Positions 1 through 10,505 of a stretch of 64,000 bases of DNA are shown here, piece by piece (position 1 is the first letter of the stretch; each line of letters begins with the position of its first letter). Under the pieces are notes generated by a model. The model had not been told where the DNA came from, did not search any database, and saw nothing but the letters and a program-made list of their open reading frames with translations. Where the stretch lies: positions 4,873,853-4,937,852 of the forward strand of contig OX421494.1 of NCBI GenBank assembly GCA_949126835.1, in the 5' to 3' direction. Made by a program: the position numbers and the translations under genes. Source of the DNA: Anisus vortex. Lineage: Eukaryota > Mollusca > Gastropoda > Planorbidae.

Positions 1-49
1 TTATTGGTGTTACTCTTGTCAGCTGTAAACAGAGAATCCTCTAGATAAG

Positions 50-775
50 GGCTCGGCAACCTAAGGCACGCGTGCCCAACCTAACACGCAGAGCGATTTT
101 CAATGGCACGCGAGAGACATCCAAGAGGAGTTTCTCATTGATTAAAAAAAAACAACATTTTCCGTTTCTGAATGAGGAATACTCACTGTCATTTCTAAAT
201 GACACATTTCAGTGAGTTGAACTTGCATATACAAATCTTCGATGATGGATTTGCATTAAAACTTGGTCATATCTTGCAGTGAAATCAATTGCAAAACATT
301 TAACTACATGTAGATCCCTATACAAAATAAAGGCATATTTTAAGATAGATAGTTGGGCTTTTTCAGAAGTACATCTAAGCACGCAAAGCAGAGTTTTCTA
401 ATCAAAGGCCAGACATTCAAATTGATGGACTAATTTTTTTCATACAACATCAAGTTTAACTGGTTTGATCTTACTACAACTTTCTTAAATGTAGATCTTT
501 TTTTAAAGGGAGTGATGTTGGCGATTTTAAAATGCAGCAAATTGAATTTTAAACATTTAAAAAATGGGCCTTCCAATGTGCCCATTTGCGGAAAAAGTCT
601 AGAGAGAAGCTGCTTAGTAAAGTCGTCTGCTATTCTCAACTGCGAAGCATTCGCTCTTTTACTTACAGATTCTGGTTTAACTTACACTTGTGAACAGATT
701 TTATCGCGCATGAAAGCTGTTTTAAGCATACAAAGAGGTCACCTACGCTTGACACCGCTCATTAATTGATACAGA
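50..775 (+). mobile_element. Decayed hAT-type DNA transposon remnant
   Basis: The left part begins with GGCTCGGCAACC and repeated GGCACGCG words, the kind of end seen on hAT elements of the group that also supplied the MITEs at 28.5 and 57.5 kb. The frame around 660-769 ends with a peptide (TYTCEQILSRMK...) that resembles the C-terminal hAT dimerisation region of the better preserved copy at 19.98-20.08 kb (TYLCEQTFSRMK). Stops interrupt everything between. No right inverted repeat or target duplication was found, so the boundaries are approximate and the element may continue to the left of the window. It is certainly inactive. The alternative is two unrelated fragments lying side by side. 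Confidence 0.45.
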
Positions 776-2416
776 CTAATTACATTTAAAACAGTTTTTA
801 TGAGCATCTTATTTAATTAAATATAAATAATTTTAAAACAAATGTATTTGTATTATTCATTTTATAAATATAAGAGAATTATTTAATAGCACTATGTTAT
901 CTAATTTTTGTAATTATTAATGTTTAAAATATAAACTCCTTAAATGGAAAAAAAAATGCATTACATGTTTATTGACATTAATCGTCTATTAATTTAATCT
1001 TGTAATACTTGAAATAAATATTATAAAAAGAAATAATAATTATTAGTCAGTACCGGTAATATTTTGTTATATTACAAAACATAACATGTTTGTCATCATT
1101 ATTGAATCAAATGTGGAAACGGTTTTTTTTTTAATTAAAGGGAGATAATAAACCCGTTATATTAATTTGCGATAATAATATTTCTAATATGTTTCTTCTT
1201 TTTTTCTTTTATTAAAGAATACATTGCTTAGTTACAATTTAAAACTTTTAAATAAAACTATATAACTTATTTGAAAAGTATATAAATATTATGTAACCAA
1301 AGTATTTATATGTATATTTTCAAACATTACATTAACTACCCAGTTTGAATAATTATCATGTATTCATTCCACTTGATTATGCTACAAAGTTACTAATATT
1401 GTAAATTTATAAGACACATTAAAGAACCTCTCAAGAAGAGGCTTTTCTGAAAGAGACAAGATTTCGAAATGGAATAGCCGCGTACGGAAGTGACGTTTGA
1501 GAAAGGAAATAAGAAAACAAAATTCCACGCTATAAATCTATATTTAACCATTTTATTAAAAAGAAGAATCGGGAAACGATTCAAAACACGTGACAATATT
1601 CATTTTTCCTAGTCGAAATCCTTTCTTTGACGTCACTTTCCTATGTTGCCGGAAATTAAACATCTCAAATGGCTACGAGATTTGGAAATTCCCTCCGAAA
1701 AACACACATTTAAGTGCAAGTATTTAACTACTTAGGCTACTTAAAAGTTATCTTTGATACTTTGTATAAATGATTGTATTAACATTCAGATACTGCATAC
1801 ACTATTTACTATCAAAATTAAATGTTAACTCAATTTTGATAAAAAGCTCTTCACTTGGTCTTTAAACTGAGATCAAATTTAATTATATTTAAAGTAGCAG
1901 GTGTTAGATCCTCATCTTAATAATTACCATAAGTGTGATAGTTTAGTAATAAAATATTGTATTTGATATAAATGGAATAAAAAAGGATGATAAAAAAGAT
2001 GATAATACATTAATTTTGTATTAAATATAAAGAGCTTTAACGATTTTCTCTATAAATAATAATATTTGCTGTTGGCCTTGGTCTTGCTAAGGAGTTTAAT
2101 AAATTGACCTATAAATTTATTTATTTTAAAGTATAATATAGCAGGTTGACTTTTAGGCTGTTGGCAACTAAGGGTGGACAGATCGTGATTGACTGTGATG
2201 GCCCTTCAATAAGATGGCAGTGATTTTTTGAATGGGTTGTTCTTTGAGACTGGATAAGCTAGGCATTGGCACAGGGTGAGTTGGGTGTAGATGAAGGCTG
2301 AGATAGGTAAAGGGTGAGTTAGGCATGATATAACAAAGATAGAAATATGGAAGTATGGATGGATATGTAGGTAAAAATACAGCAATAATATAAGCTAACT
2401 CTATTTTACGCTATAC
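776..2416. other. AT-rich intergenic DNA, no gene seen
   Basis: This stretch is strongly AT-rich with scattered homopolymers. The short open frames here show no recognisable domain, splice structure or composition that would support a gene. A duplicated-looking pair of lines around 2270-2330 (GGGTGAGTTRGG words) is too short to classify. Confidence 0.5.
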
Positions 2417-2660
2417 CAAATTGATCCATAGGACCGGTGAAGCAGCGTTCACCAGTTTCCGTGGCCACGTCATACTAGGTGATTGTGTGGCCAGCACTAT
2501 GCACAGCCGCCTTTACTTTACCCCAACTAAGGTCAGGTACCTATCAGAGCTGGGTAGACTCAGGGACACCCTCCAGGCCCGGGAAAAAATCCTAGCCTGC
2601 ACCAGGATTTGAACCCGGGACCTTCGGCTCGCCAGTCGAACGCGCTGCCGCTCGGCTACA
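2417..2660 (-). mobile_element. tRNA-derived SINE, minus copy
   Basis: Read on the minus strand, the element starts with a tRNA-like head. The A box TAGCCGAGCGG is at 2649-2659 and the B box GGTTCAAATCC at 2605-2615. A GGCTAGGATT / TGGAGGGTGTCCCTGA body follows, then a tail containing TGGCCACGGAAACTGG. The same body recurs at 2735, 24365, 51935, 52455, 56262 and 59388, so it is a dispersed family. It is not a functional tRNA gene, because the anticodon arm and acceptor pairing are not kept. It faces head to head with the next SINE. Confidence 0.85.
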
Positions 2661-2734
2661 TAAAATGAAATAAAATGGTAAATGTGTACCAATAGGGGAA
2701 ACTGTATTGAACGACAGTTTCAAACGATGTGGTA

Positions 2735-2996
2735 TGGTGGTCGAGTGGGCAGCGCGTTCGGCTGCCTTACCGAAGGTCCTGGGTTCGAATTCTGGTAAAA
2801 GGCTAGGATATGTTCTCTGGTCTGGAGGGTGTCCCTGAATCTACTGACATTAGTTGGGGTAAAGTAAAGGCGGCTGGGAATAGTGCTGGTCACACAATCC
2901 CCTAGTATGTCATGGCCACAGAAACTGGTAAACGCTGCTCTACCGGCCCCATTGGATCAATCTGGGCCGACGAGATATTTTACTTTACTTCATTTT
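2735..2996 (+). mobile_element. tRNA-derived SINE, plus copy
   Basis: This copy belongs to the same family as the preceding element but runs on the plus strand. Its A-box-like TGGTCGAGTGGG is near 2738 and its B box GGTTCGAATTC is at 2782-2792, followed by the GGTCTGGAGGGTGTCCCTGA body and the GGCCACAGAAACTGG segment. It ends in an ATATTTTACTTTACTTC tail. The head is only about 75 bp from the head of the minus copy, so the two form a large imperfect inverted repeat. Confidence 0.85.
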
Positions 2997-5960
2997 AAAA
3001 TGACGCAATATATTTAAGTTTCACATTTAGGCAACTTACTAGATAGCTCTGCATAACTGTAGAAATAAATGTCTCTATAGATGTTTATACAAATATCTAT
3101 ACAAATGTCGATATGAATGTCGAAATAAATATTTATAGAAATATCTGGCAGTTTGATAAAATTATAACAAATTATTTCTGGCAGTTTGATAAAATTATCA
3201 CAAATTATTTCAACCTAATTTGCGCCCATATTACTAAATGCCTCATAAAATCATCAGCGAATTAGAAGATAATACAATTTAATACAACCCTTTTCATTTT
3301 GTAAATGTCAACGTCACTTTTTTAATCCCCATTTACACAAGCGTCAGTCACATTCACATTAGTTTTAGATCAGACGAAGTAAAGTTCACACGTTGTTTTT
3401 TGTTTTTTTTTCTTGTTTTTTTTTTTTTTTTGGGGGGGGGGGAGGAATTCTACCAGTGTGGTTGTGTAGCCAGTTCAATTCCACCCACTCGTTTATTTTG
3501 CCCCGAGGAGGAAAGAAAAAATATAATCAAACTACCATTTCAACTAAACTGTTAACATAAGAGTTAACCAAATTGTTGTCTTAAGTAAACATACCACAAC
3601 ATCATCTCGTGGGCAGAATCTTTTCCCAAGCTTCCCAGGGACTGGCACAATAACATTCCTCGCGTCATTCCAGGTAACTTGCCCATTGTCCAGGCCGTTG
3701 GGCGGGTCATGGGTCGGCCTCTGTTGACGTGTGTGTGTGTGTGTTTATTCTCGCTATTTTTTATTATTTCTTGAGGGGGCCACACGTCAGTGGAGAGGGC
3801 AGGGGGCGGGAGGTTTATCAAATTAATCAATGCGTGATTGACTAGCAATGAGCGGACGCACATGGTTGTGTGTGTGTGTGCGTGTATGTGTGTGTATGTG
3901 TGTGATCGACAGAAACCAAACATTCCTGACTAAATACTCGTGCACTCTATGAACCGCTTGATAGGTATGGATCTATTTAGAACAAGCAACATAGATAGAT
4001 TGGTTGATAGATGTGTAAAAAGAGAGATAGTTATATAGATAGATAGATAGATAGACAGGTAGATCGATATATAGATAGATGGACAGATAAATATATAGAT
4101 ATATAGAAAAAAAATAGCTAAAAAGATGGATATAAATATAGATAAACTGAAAAAGAAAGATAAACAGAATTATAATTTGATAGATAGAAAAATAGATAGA
4201 TTTAAATATAGATGATAGATAGATATATAAAAAGGTAGTTAAATGGATAGATAGATTAATAGACAGAGTGAAAGCAAATTAGATAGAAAGCTTGGTAGAG
4301 AGAAAGTTTAACGTAAAAAAAAAAAATATATATATATATGTATATCATCATCATCTACATCATCATCATTGGCTCCATATAAAAATAAATACATCTATAG
4401 ATCCACAGAAAAATAGATAAAAAAAAAAATAATAAATATAAACTTTTGAAAGGAGCATTTTTTATTGACAAAGCGAAATAATGGTTTTATAATTCATTGC
4501 TTATTTGCATAACTAGCAGTTATGCTCGTTAAAGTGGCGTAAAAATAAAATGACTACAATATGTTTTATTAAAAGAATAAAAACAATCAAAAATAAAACG
4601 TAGAAAATTTAACAAACAATAAAAAAAAAATCTTACACAGGAAGGGAAAGGCCGGAAGGACCATATAGCTCATAATTTGATTGCAATTTGAAAAGGACAT
4701 CACTCTGAATGTTTTAGTTAATGGCGCTTCAGTTTATAACCTTTACATAATTAGTAATGCGTTTATTTATTAATGTACAATGTCTACAATATTAGTTATG
4801 AGAAATCCGTTTTTAACACCACAAGTGAGTGTGTGATAATTAATACTCGAAGTGCTAGTCGCGTTAAGTTAAATTTAGCTTGCTGTATGAAATAAAGTAG
4901 TCAAGAGTAGCGGTTCTTGGTTTTCAAAAAACATGATTTATAAATAAATAAAACACAAAACGAAAATTCGTTTGCATCAAGCAATAAGTTTGGGAATAAA
5001 AAAAACTAACCCATAAAAACAAAGTTTTTTTATTATACTCCATTTCTTTGTAAACTAAGTTTATATTTAATTTATATTTTAATAGATTAAAATAAATATA
5101 AGTGATATCATACCTTATGAATTTCCACACTAAAATTTGCGCATCCTTTTTTTTCTAGCTTTGGCCCGCAAAAAACATAAAAAGATAACTCGCATTGTTT
5201 CGGTTACATTTTGTCGTTTTCATTCTATTTATTTCGTAAAAACGAACATATCCGAAAAGTTTATTTACTTGTGTCTCTTCCGGTAGATGCAGCCATGTTT
5301 TACGTAAAATTTTCTTCGATTCGAAAATTGGTTGAAGGTATTAGTGTCTATTCCAAAGGCTATGATGCTGAAAATTTGATAGAATGTATTGTTTGTCGCA
5401 ACAAGTCTGCTGCCCAAGTTTCAGCTCCATTGGACGACGGGAAGTGGTCGAAAAATCGATGCAAAGTTTTCCAAGAAAGCAAGCAACCAACCAACCAAGC
5501 ATGCGGACAGACAGACAGACAGACATTCTTCACGTCTGACGTAAACTGTACATCGTTTTTTTTCGGCAACATCTTTTGGAAATTAAATAAAATTTGATAT
5601 CCAACATCTTTTCTTACTCGCAGTATTTTATAGTAAATGATAGAATGGGACCGGAACTGTTGGTAGGCCAACAATAAAATACTTTTAGGTTCAACATGCA
5701 TTCAACATAATCATTAAGACTTGTCCATAGCAGACTTTACACGCTTTTATTTCTGAACTCGCTAAAAAATTAATTGCTCGTTTTCTATGTCATGAATTCT
5801 GTATTCAACAAGATATGTGTAGGCTCCATTCAAACTTTCTTTTGCCTCGGATATTCTAGTCGCAGGTTTTTTCCCTTTTCTTGTCTTACCCATTTTATTC
5901 TGCAGACTAACTGGGTCACGATTTACAAGAACACGTTATTTTTTCTTTTTCTTTGTTTTT
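2997..5960. other. Gene-free region with simple repeats
   Basis: This region holds a poly-T/poly-G run at about 3400-3445, GT-rich tracts at 3728-3745 and 3865-3902, a degenerate GATA/TAGA tract at about 3998-4265, a short TA run near 4325 and AT-rich DNA. A 128-codon open frame at 5211-5597 and overlapping minus-strand frames show no family motif, and both strands are equally open there. I do not call a gene. Confidence 0.55.
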
Positions 5961-6232
5961 CTATCTTTCTTCCTGTATATTTTTCTATCTTTCTATCTTT
6001 CTATTTTTCTATCTTTCTATCTTTCTACCTTTATATTTTTATATCTTTCTATCCTTCTATCTGTCTATCTTTCTACCTTTATATTTATCTATCTTTCTAT
6101 CTTTCTATCTTTCTATCTTTCTATCTTTCTATCTTTCTACCTTTATATTTTTCTATCTTTCTATCTTTCTACCCTAATATTTATTTATCTTTCTATCTTT
6201 CTATCTTTCTATCTTTCTATCTTTCTATCTAT
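5961..6232. repeat. CTTT/CTAT microsatellite, left part
   Basis: This is an 8-bp period array (TCTTTCTA) with variants such as TATTTTTC and CCTTTATA. The same variant words recur on the far side of the retrotransposon (13411 onward), so one array was split by the insertion. Open frames such as SFYLSIFL repeats are by-products of the period. Confidence 0.95.
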
Positions 6233-6831
6233 TGTTACGAGTAGATTTATTTCCATATTATATTGGTTCTGTTATTATTAACTAAAGTTAAAATGAAATA
6301 ATCTTAAACCCGAAATATTTCCGTGTTAGGAATAAAACATGCATATGTCTAGACACTACGTCATAGCGATAAAATACGTCATATGCACGAGGGTGGAATA
6401 CCGTTTAGTTTAGTTCTAGTTTGGGCGCTAATGTGTGAGGACTGTTTTTGACCACTTTCTTAAAGATAGGATTACAGCTTAACTCATTATAGAAGAATCT
6501 CAACTGATTAAGTTTCATTATATAATACTGGTACATGTATTCTGTGGTATTGTTATATTTTATCATCTCAACTTGTTAGAATAAAATTGTGTTCAATTTC
6601 AAACAGGATTGTGGATTTCCTATATATTAAGGTACAGTTTATCTAAATCACTTTATACACAAAAGATTCATATCGCGACGAGTCAAATAAACATCAAATC
6701 TAATTCAATAACATCAATATAAATTCTTATACAACCTTGTGAGATCCAAGATGGATATGAATCAAAATAATATATAATAATACATTACTAAAAATATCAT
6801 CTAACGTCATTATCTGATTTCGCACGTGACA
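6233..6831 (+). repeat. 5' long terminal repeat
   Basis: The LTR is 599 bp, starts TG and ends CA, and is matched by 12812-13410. It should carry promoter and polyadenylation functions. AATAAA-type words occur near 6331 and 6590, and a TATAATA word near 6520. The start of transcription cannot be fixed by eye. The copy differs from the 3' LTR at two thymines (ACGTCATTATCTG here, ACGTCAGTAGCTG there). Confidence 0.97.
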
Positions 6832-6837
6832 AAAGAT

Positions 6838-6855
6838 TGGGGGCTCAAGTCCTGG
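6838..6855 (+). promoter_or_regulatory. Primer binding site, tRNA-Pro-like
   Basis: Six bases after the 5' LTR the sequence TGGGGGCTC begins. Its first nine bases are complementary to the 3' end GAGCCCCCA known for tRNA-Pro, the primer of many retroviruses. The following bases match less well, so the primer identity is likely but not certain. Confidence 0.65.
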
Positions 6856-7109
6856 ATCTAAAGTTTGTATGTATAAGAAATTGAGAATATACAACTGTTT
6901 TAGTGAAAACGATTTACAACAAATATTTATTCAAATTCTGTCTACGTGGGAGGCACTGTCTGTGTTCGGACATACTGTTTTCAGCTTTGTACACAACTAT
7001 CCTTAAAATTTATCTTCTACAAATTAACAGTGGTGTAAAATATTTCAAAGGACTTTATAAAAGGTAAAGTTGAAATTTTTTTATCTTCTATTTACGTCAT
7101 TAATAAAAC
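6856..7109 (+). other. Retrotransposon leader
   Basis: This is a non-coding leader between the primer binding site and the gag start. It is AT-rich with short upstream ATGs but no long frame. The gag start at 7110 has a good context (AAAACATGG). Confidence 0.6.
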
Positions 7110-10100
7110 ATGGCGGAAGCTAATCTTACGTTGGAGCAATTGAATATTTTTGCTATCACGTCAGAACAGTTAAATAGCATGTCACTAACCCAGTTAAAAG
7201 AGATGGCAAACTCTCTGGGAATAGACATTACTGAAGTTACACCAGTAAGGAGTAAATTGATTCAAGATATTAAGGACTGTTTGAAAAGACATGGTAGAAT
7301 GCTTGAAGAAAATACTATGAATAATGAAGAATCAGTGGTTCTCAATGTATCAGAAACCCTGAAAACAGACATAAATAACCATGAATTTAAAATGAATGGA
7401 AATGAACTAAGTGCGGACATGAAATTTCAGTTAGAAATGAAGAAGTTAGAAATTCAATTACAATTACAATTACAATTAGAGGGTAAAAGAATAGAAGCAG
7501 AGAAAGAGAAAGAGATAAGACTGGGGGAATTGGAAAAAGAAAGAATCGCTAGTAATGAAAGGATTGAATTGGCAAAGTCTCGTTCGTCGACTCATACGAT
7601 GCAGGAAACAAATAATGTGGAACTATATAAGTTTAAAAAGCATGTACCAAGCATGGAGAACATAGAGATTGATGAGTTCTTTATGGTCTTCGAGAGAAAC
7701 TCGATTGATTATAAATTTCCTGAAGATAAGAAAGCAGTACTTTTACGTTCAGCTCTAACAAAAGGCAAGGCTCTAGATGTAGTATTGAATTTGACTCCAG
7801 AGGAATGCAATGATTATGAACTAATAAAGAGCAGAGTACTATTGAGTTATGTTCTAACTCCAGAAAAGTATCGAAAGTTATATCGTGAGTACAAGAAGGA
7901 ACCAGAAGTTTCACATGTTGACTTCCTGAGATTAGAGAAAAAGTATTTTGATCGATGGTTACGTTCTAAGAATGTGAATAAAGATTATGAGAAACTATAT
8001 AATCTCATTCTGATGGAGGATTTTACTGAGAAGATTCGCACTGATATAAAAGTTCATTTGGCTGATCGTGGTATTGAAATAGCAGAACAAGCAGCAGTAA
8101 AAGCCGATGAATACGTCATTATTCACCCGCATAGCCATTATTTGCAAAATGACAGAACAAGTTTGAGGACTCAAAACAGTAATACAGAGAGGAAGTTAAG
8201 ATCGACAGAGGATAAAAGTAAACAAAAAGCCGATAAACAAGAGAATTCAAGTTTTGTACAAAAGAGAATTACCTGTACATTCTGTAAGAAAGATGGACAT
8301 ATAAAAGAGAATTGTTGGAGTCTACATAAAGAGAAAAGACCCATTAAAAACAAGAACAACGTGGTTTTATCACACATCGCCGTACAAACTGAAACTCATA
8401 TAAATAAAACTGCCCACAAAAGAATTAAAGCTGATAGAAAGACATTTGATGTTAGTCATGAGGAGATGGCGAAACACGCATGTCCAAGTTGCTCAAAGTC
8501 GGAGAAAGTCTTTGAAATGAAGACCGAGGCTATTGAACATTCTAGTTTCAACTCCAAAGGGAGTGTGACAGATGAACAATCAGTAAATAAAACGTTTACT
8601 TATGGAGGCAGTAGTGTAGCAAGAAACTCAGTAGGCAGAGAACTACCCGAGTGCATGCTATCGGATGTTAGCGAGGGCTATGTGTCACCTATAGATAATC
8701 AAGCTAGAGAACGGAAGATTAAAATTCTACGTGACTCCGGTGCTGATATATCTCTACTGTTGAAGAATACTGTACCAACGTCGAAATTGACTTATACAGG
8801 CCAGTATGCCTTGATCAGTACTATGGCTGGAACACTTACGGCACCGTTACATCGTATACAGTTGAAGAGTAATTACTTCACTGGATCTGTTATTGTTGGG
8901 ATAGTGAAGAAATTTCCCTACAGAGGCATTTCATTACTTTTAGGAAGTGACATTGCCAAGAATCAGGTACATCCTGTACTTAAAGAAACTAAAGACTCTG
9001 TTCAGTGTAGGAATACTGAAAATTCAGTATGTGTTATCACCAGAGCTATGGAGAAACAGCAGATGACTAATGAATCGACAAAGAAACCAGAACCAACACC
9101 AGAGATTGACTTACAGGCAACCTTCATGGCGGATGTTCTAGGTGGTCACTCAAGTCATACTGATCAAAATAATTTGTCGCCTAGACAACTACTCATTCTT
9201 GCTCAGGGCAAAGATCCAGAGATCGGGAAGCTAAAAGAGGAAGCAAAGAATGAAGGAGAGTTAGAAACAATGGCCGCAGGTTATTACCTGAGGGACGAGT
9301 TGTTGATGAGGAAATGGAGAGGGAAAGAAAACGACGATGAAACATGCAGCGAAGTACATCAAATCGTGGTACCCAATGTTTACCGCAAGGACATACTACA
9401 TATGGCCCATGATTCACCGTATGCTGGTCACCTAGGGATACAGAAAACCTTCGACAGGATTCTTCCATATTTCTTCTGGCCTGGCCTACGTCGTGACGTC
9501 ACATCGTTTTGCAGATCATGTCATGTCTGCCAGATAGTCGGCAAGCCGAATCAGACCATTCCGGTAGCTCCTCTACGACCCATACCAGCATTCTCAGAAC
9601 CCTTCAGTCACATCATTATAGACTGCGTCGGTCCGTTGCCTAAAACTAAGGCTGGCCACCAGTATCTGTTCACTATTATGTGTTCGGCAACGAGATTTCC
9701 AGAGGCTATTCCTCTACGTAGCATCAATGCCGACAAAATATCTGATGCACTTATCGGATTCTTCACCCGATATGGTCTTCCGAAAACCGTGCAGTCAGAT
9801 CAAGGTTCAAATTTCACATCGAAGTTATTTCGCCAAGTCTTAGAACGGCTGGGTATTCGTCATGCAGTATCGAGTGCATATCATCCACAGAGTCAAGGCG
9901 CACTGGAACGATACCACCAAACATTGAAGAATATGCTCCGTACTTTCTGTTTCGAGCATAACGACGACTGGGATCGTGGTATTCCCTTCGCACTCTTCGC
10001 AACCAGAGAGGCTGTACAAGAATCTCTTGGTTTCAGTCCCTTTGAACTGGTATTCGGACACACAGTTCGTGGACCACTAAAGCTGTTACAAGAGACATGG

Positions 10101-10505
10101 TTGTCATCCACTGAAGACACTGGTCTACTGACATACGTGGAAAATTTTAAAAATAGACTGTATAATGCATTAAAAGTTGTCAGATCTAATCTTTTGCAGG
10201 CACAAGACAAGATGAAGGTCTATTATGACGTCAACGCAAGAACCCGTATCTTCCAACCTGGTGATAAAGTTCTCATGCTGACGCCACTGTCTGGTCAACC
10301 CCTGAGTGCCAAGTTTACAGGACCCTACGAGGTTATGGCTAAGCTTAGTGAGGTTAACTATCTTGTAAAGACCCCTGATAGACGGAAATCGCAACGAGTG
10401 TGCCATATCAATATGTTAAAACCATACATTACCAGAGAAGAACAAAAAGTTGTTGCCTCGGTAAACACTGTTATTAAAGTCGGGAATAATTCACCCGAAA
10501 TTTAG
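7110..10505 (+). CDS. Gag-protease-integrase polyprotein of the retrotransposon
   Basis: The 1131-residue frame contains four parts in order. Residues 1-165 are an N-terminal leader with a glutamine/leucine- and lysine/glutamate-rich coiled coil (about 105-160). The capsid begins near 173, and its C-terminal part (about 258-336) resembles the SCAN fold family. A CCHC zinc knuckle follows (C389, C392, H397, C402). An aspartic protease comes next, with DSGAD at 542-546 and a later LLLGSD near 610. The integrase has an HHCC finger (H767, H774, C804, C807), a D838/D897/E933 core with 35 residues between the last two, and a GPY/F module near its end. The frame stops at TAG 10503-10505, and the same frame continues into reverse transcriptase. 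I infer either readthrough or a recent nonsense mutation. Most of the element's Gag and integration functions are encoded intact. Confidence 0.95.
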   Translation: MAEANLTLEQLNIFAITSEQLNSMSLTQLKEMANSLGIDITEVTPVRSKLIQDIKDCLKRHGRMLEENTMNNEESVVLNVSETLKTDINNHEFKMNGNELSADMKFQLEMKKLEIQLQLQLQLEGKRIEAEKEKEIRLGELEKERIASNERIELAKSRSSTHTMQETNNVELYKFKKHVPSMENIEIDEFFMVFERNSIDYKFPEDKKAVLLRSALTKGKALDVVLNLTPEECNDYELIKSRVLLSYVLTPEKYRKLYREYKKEPEVSHVDFLRLEKKYFDRWLRSKNVNKDYEKLYNLILMEDFTEKIRTDIKVHLADRGIEIAEQAAVKADEYVIIHPHSHYLQNDRTSLRTQNSNTERKLRSTEDKSKQKADKQENSSFVQKRITCTFCKKDGHIKENCWSLHKEKRPIKNKNNVVLSHIAVQTETHINKTAHKRIKADRKTFDVSHEEMAKHACPSCSKSEKVFEMKTEAIEHSSFNSKGSVTDEQSVNKTFTYGGSSVARNSVGRELPECMLSDVSEGYVSPIDNQARERKIKILRDSGADISLLLKNTVPTSKLTYTGQYALISTMAGTLTAPLHRIQLKSNYFTGSVIVGIVKKFPYRGISLLLGSDIAKNQVHPVLKETKDSVQCRNTENSVCVITRAMEKQQMTNESTKKPEPTPEIDLQATFMADVLGGHSSHTDQNNLSPRQLLILAQGKDPEIGKLKEEAKNEGELETMAAGYYLRDELLMRKWRGKENDDETCSEVHQIVVPNVYRKDILHMAHDSPYAGHLGIQKTFDRILPYFFWPGLRRDVTSFCRSCHVCQIVGKPNQTIPVAPLRPIPAFSEPFSHIIIDCVGPLPKTKAGHQYLFTIMCSATRFPEAIPLRSINADKISDALIGFFTRYGLPKTVQSDQGSNFTSKLFRQVLERLGIRHAVSSAYHPQSQGALERYHQTLKNMLRTFCFEHNDDWDRGIPFALFATREAVQESLGFSPFELVFGHTVRGPLKLLQETWLSSTEDTGLLTYVENFKNRLYNALKVVRSNLLQAQDKMKVYYDVNARTRIFQPGDKVLMLTPLSGQPLSAKFTGPYEVMAKLSEVNYLVKTPDRRKSQRVCHINMLKPYITREEQKVVASVNTVIKVGNNSPEI

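Noticed and set aside
2600..2660. A genuine tRNA gene at the SINE heads (2.6, 2.75, 52.46 kb)
   Set aside because: A and B boxes are present but the cloverleaf is not maintained, and the heads are fused to a repeated SINE body.
5211..5597. 128-codon plus frame as a host gene
   Set aside because: No domain, overlapping minus frames are equally long, and a CAGA-type repeat contributes to it.
5774..6244. Long SFYLSIFL-type open frames at 5774-6244 and 13405-13662
   Set aside because: They are the translation of the 8-bp CTTT/CTAT repeat; no start context or conservation is expected.
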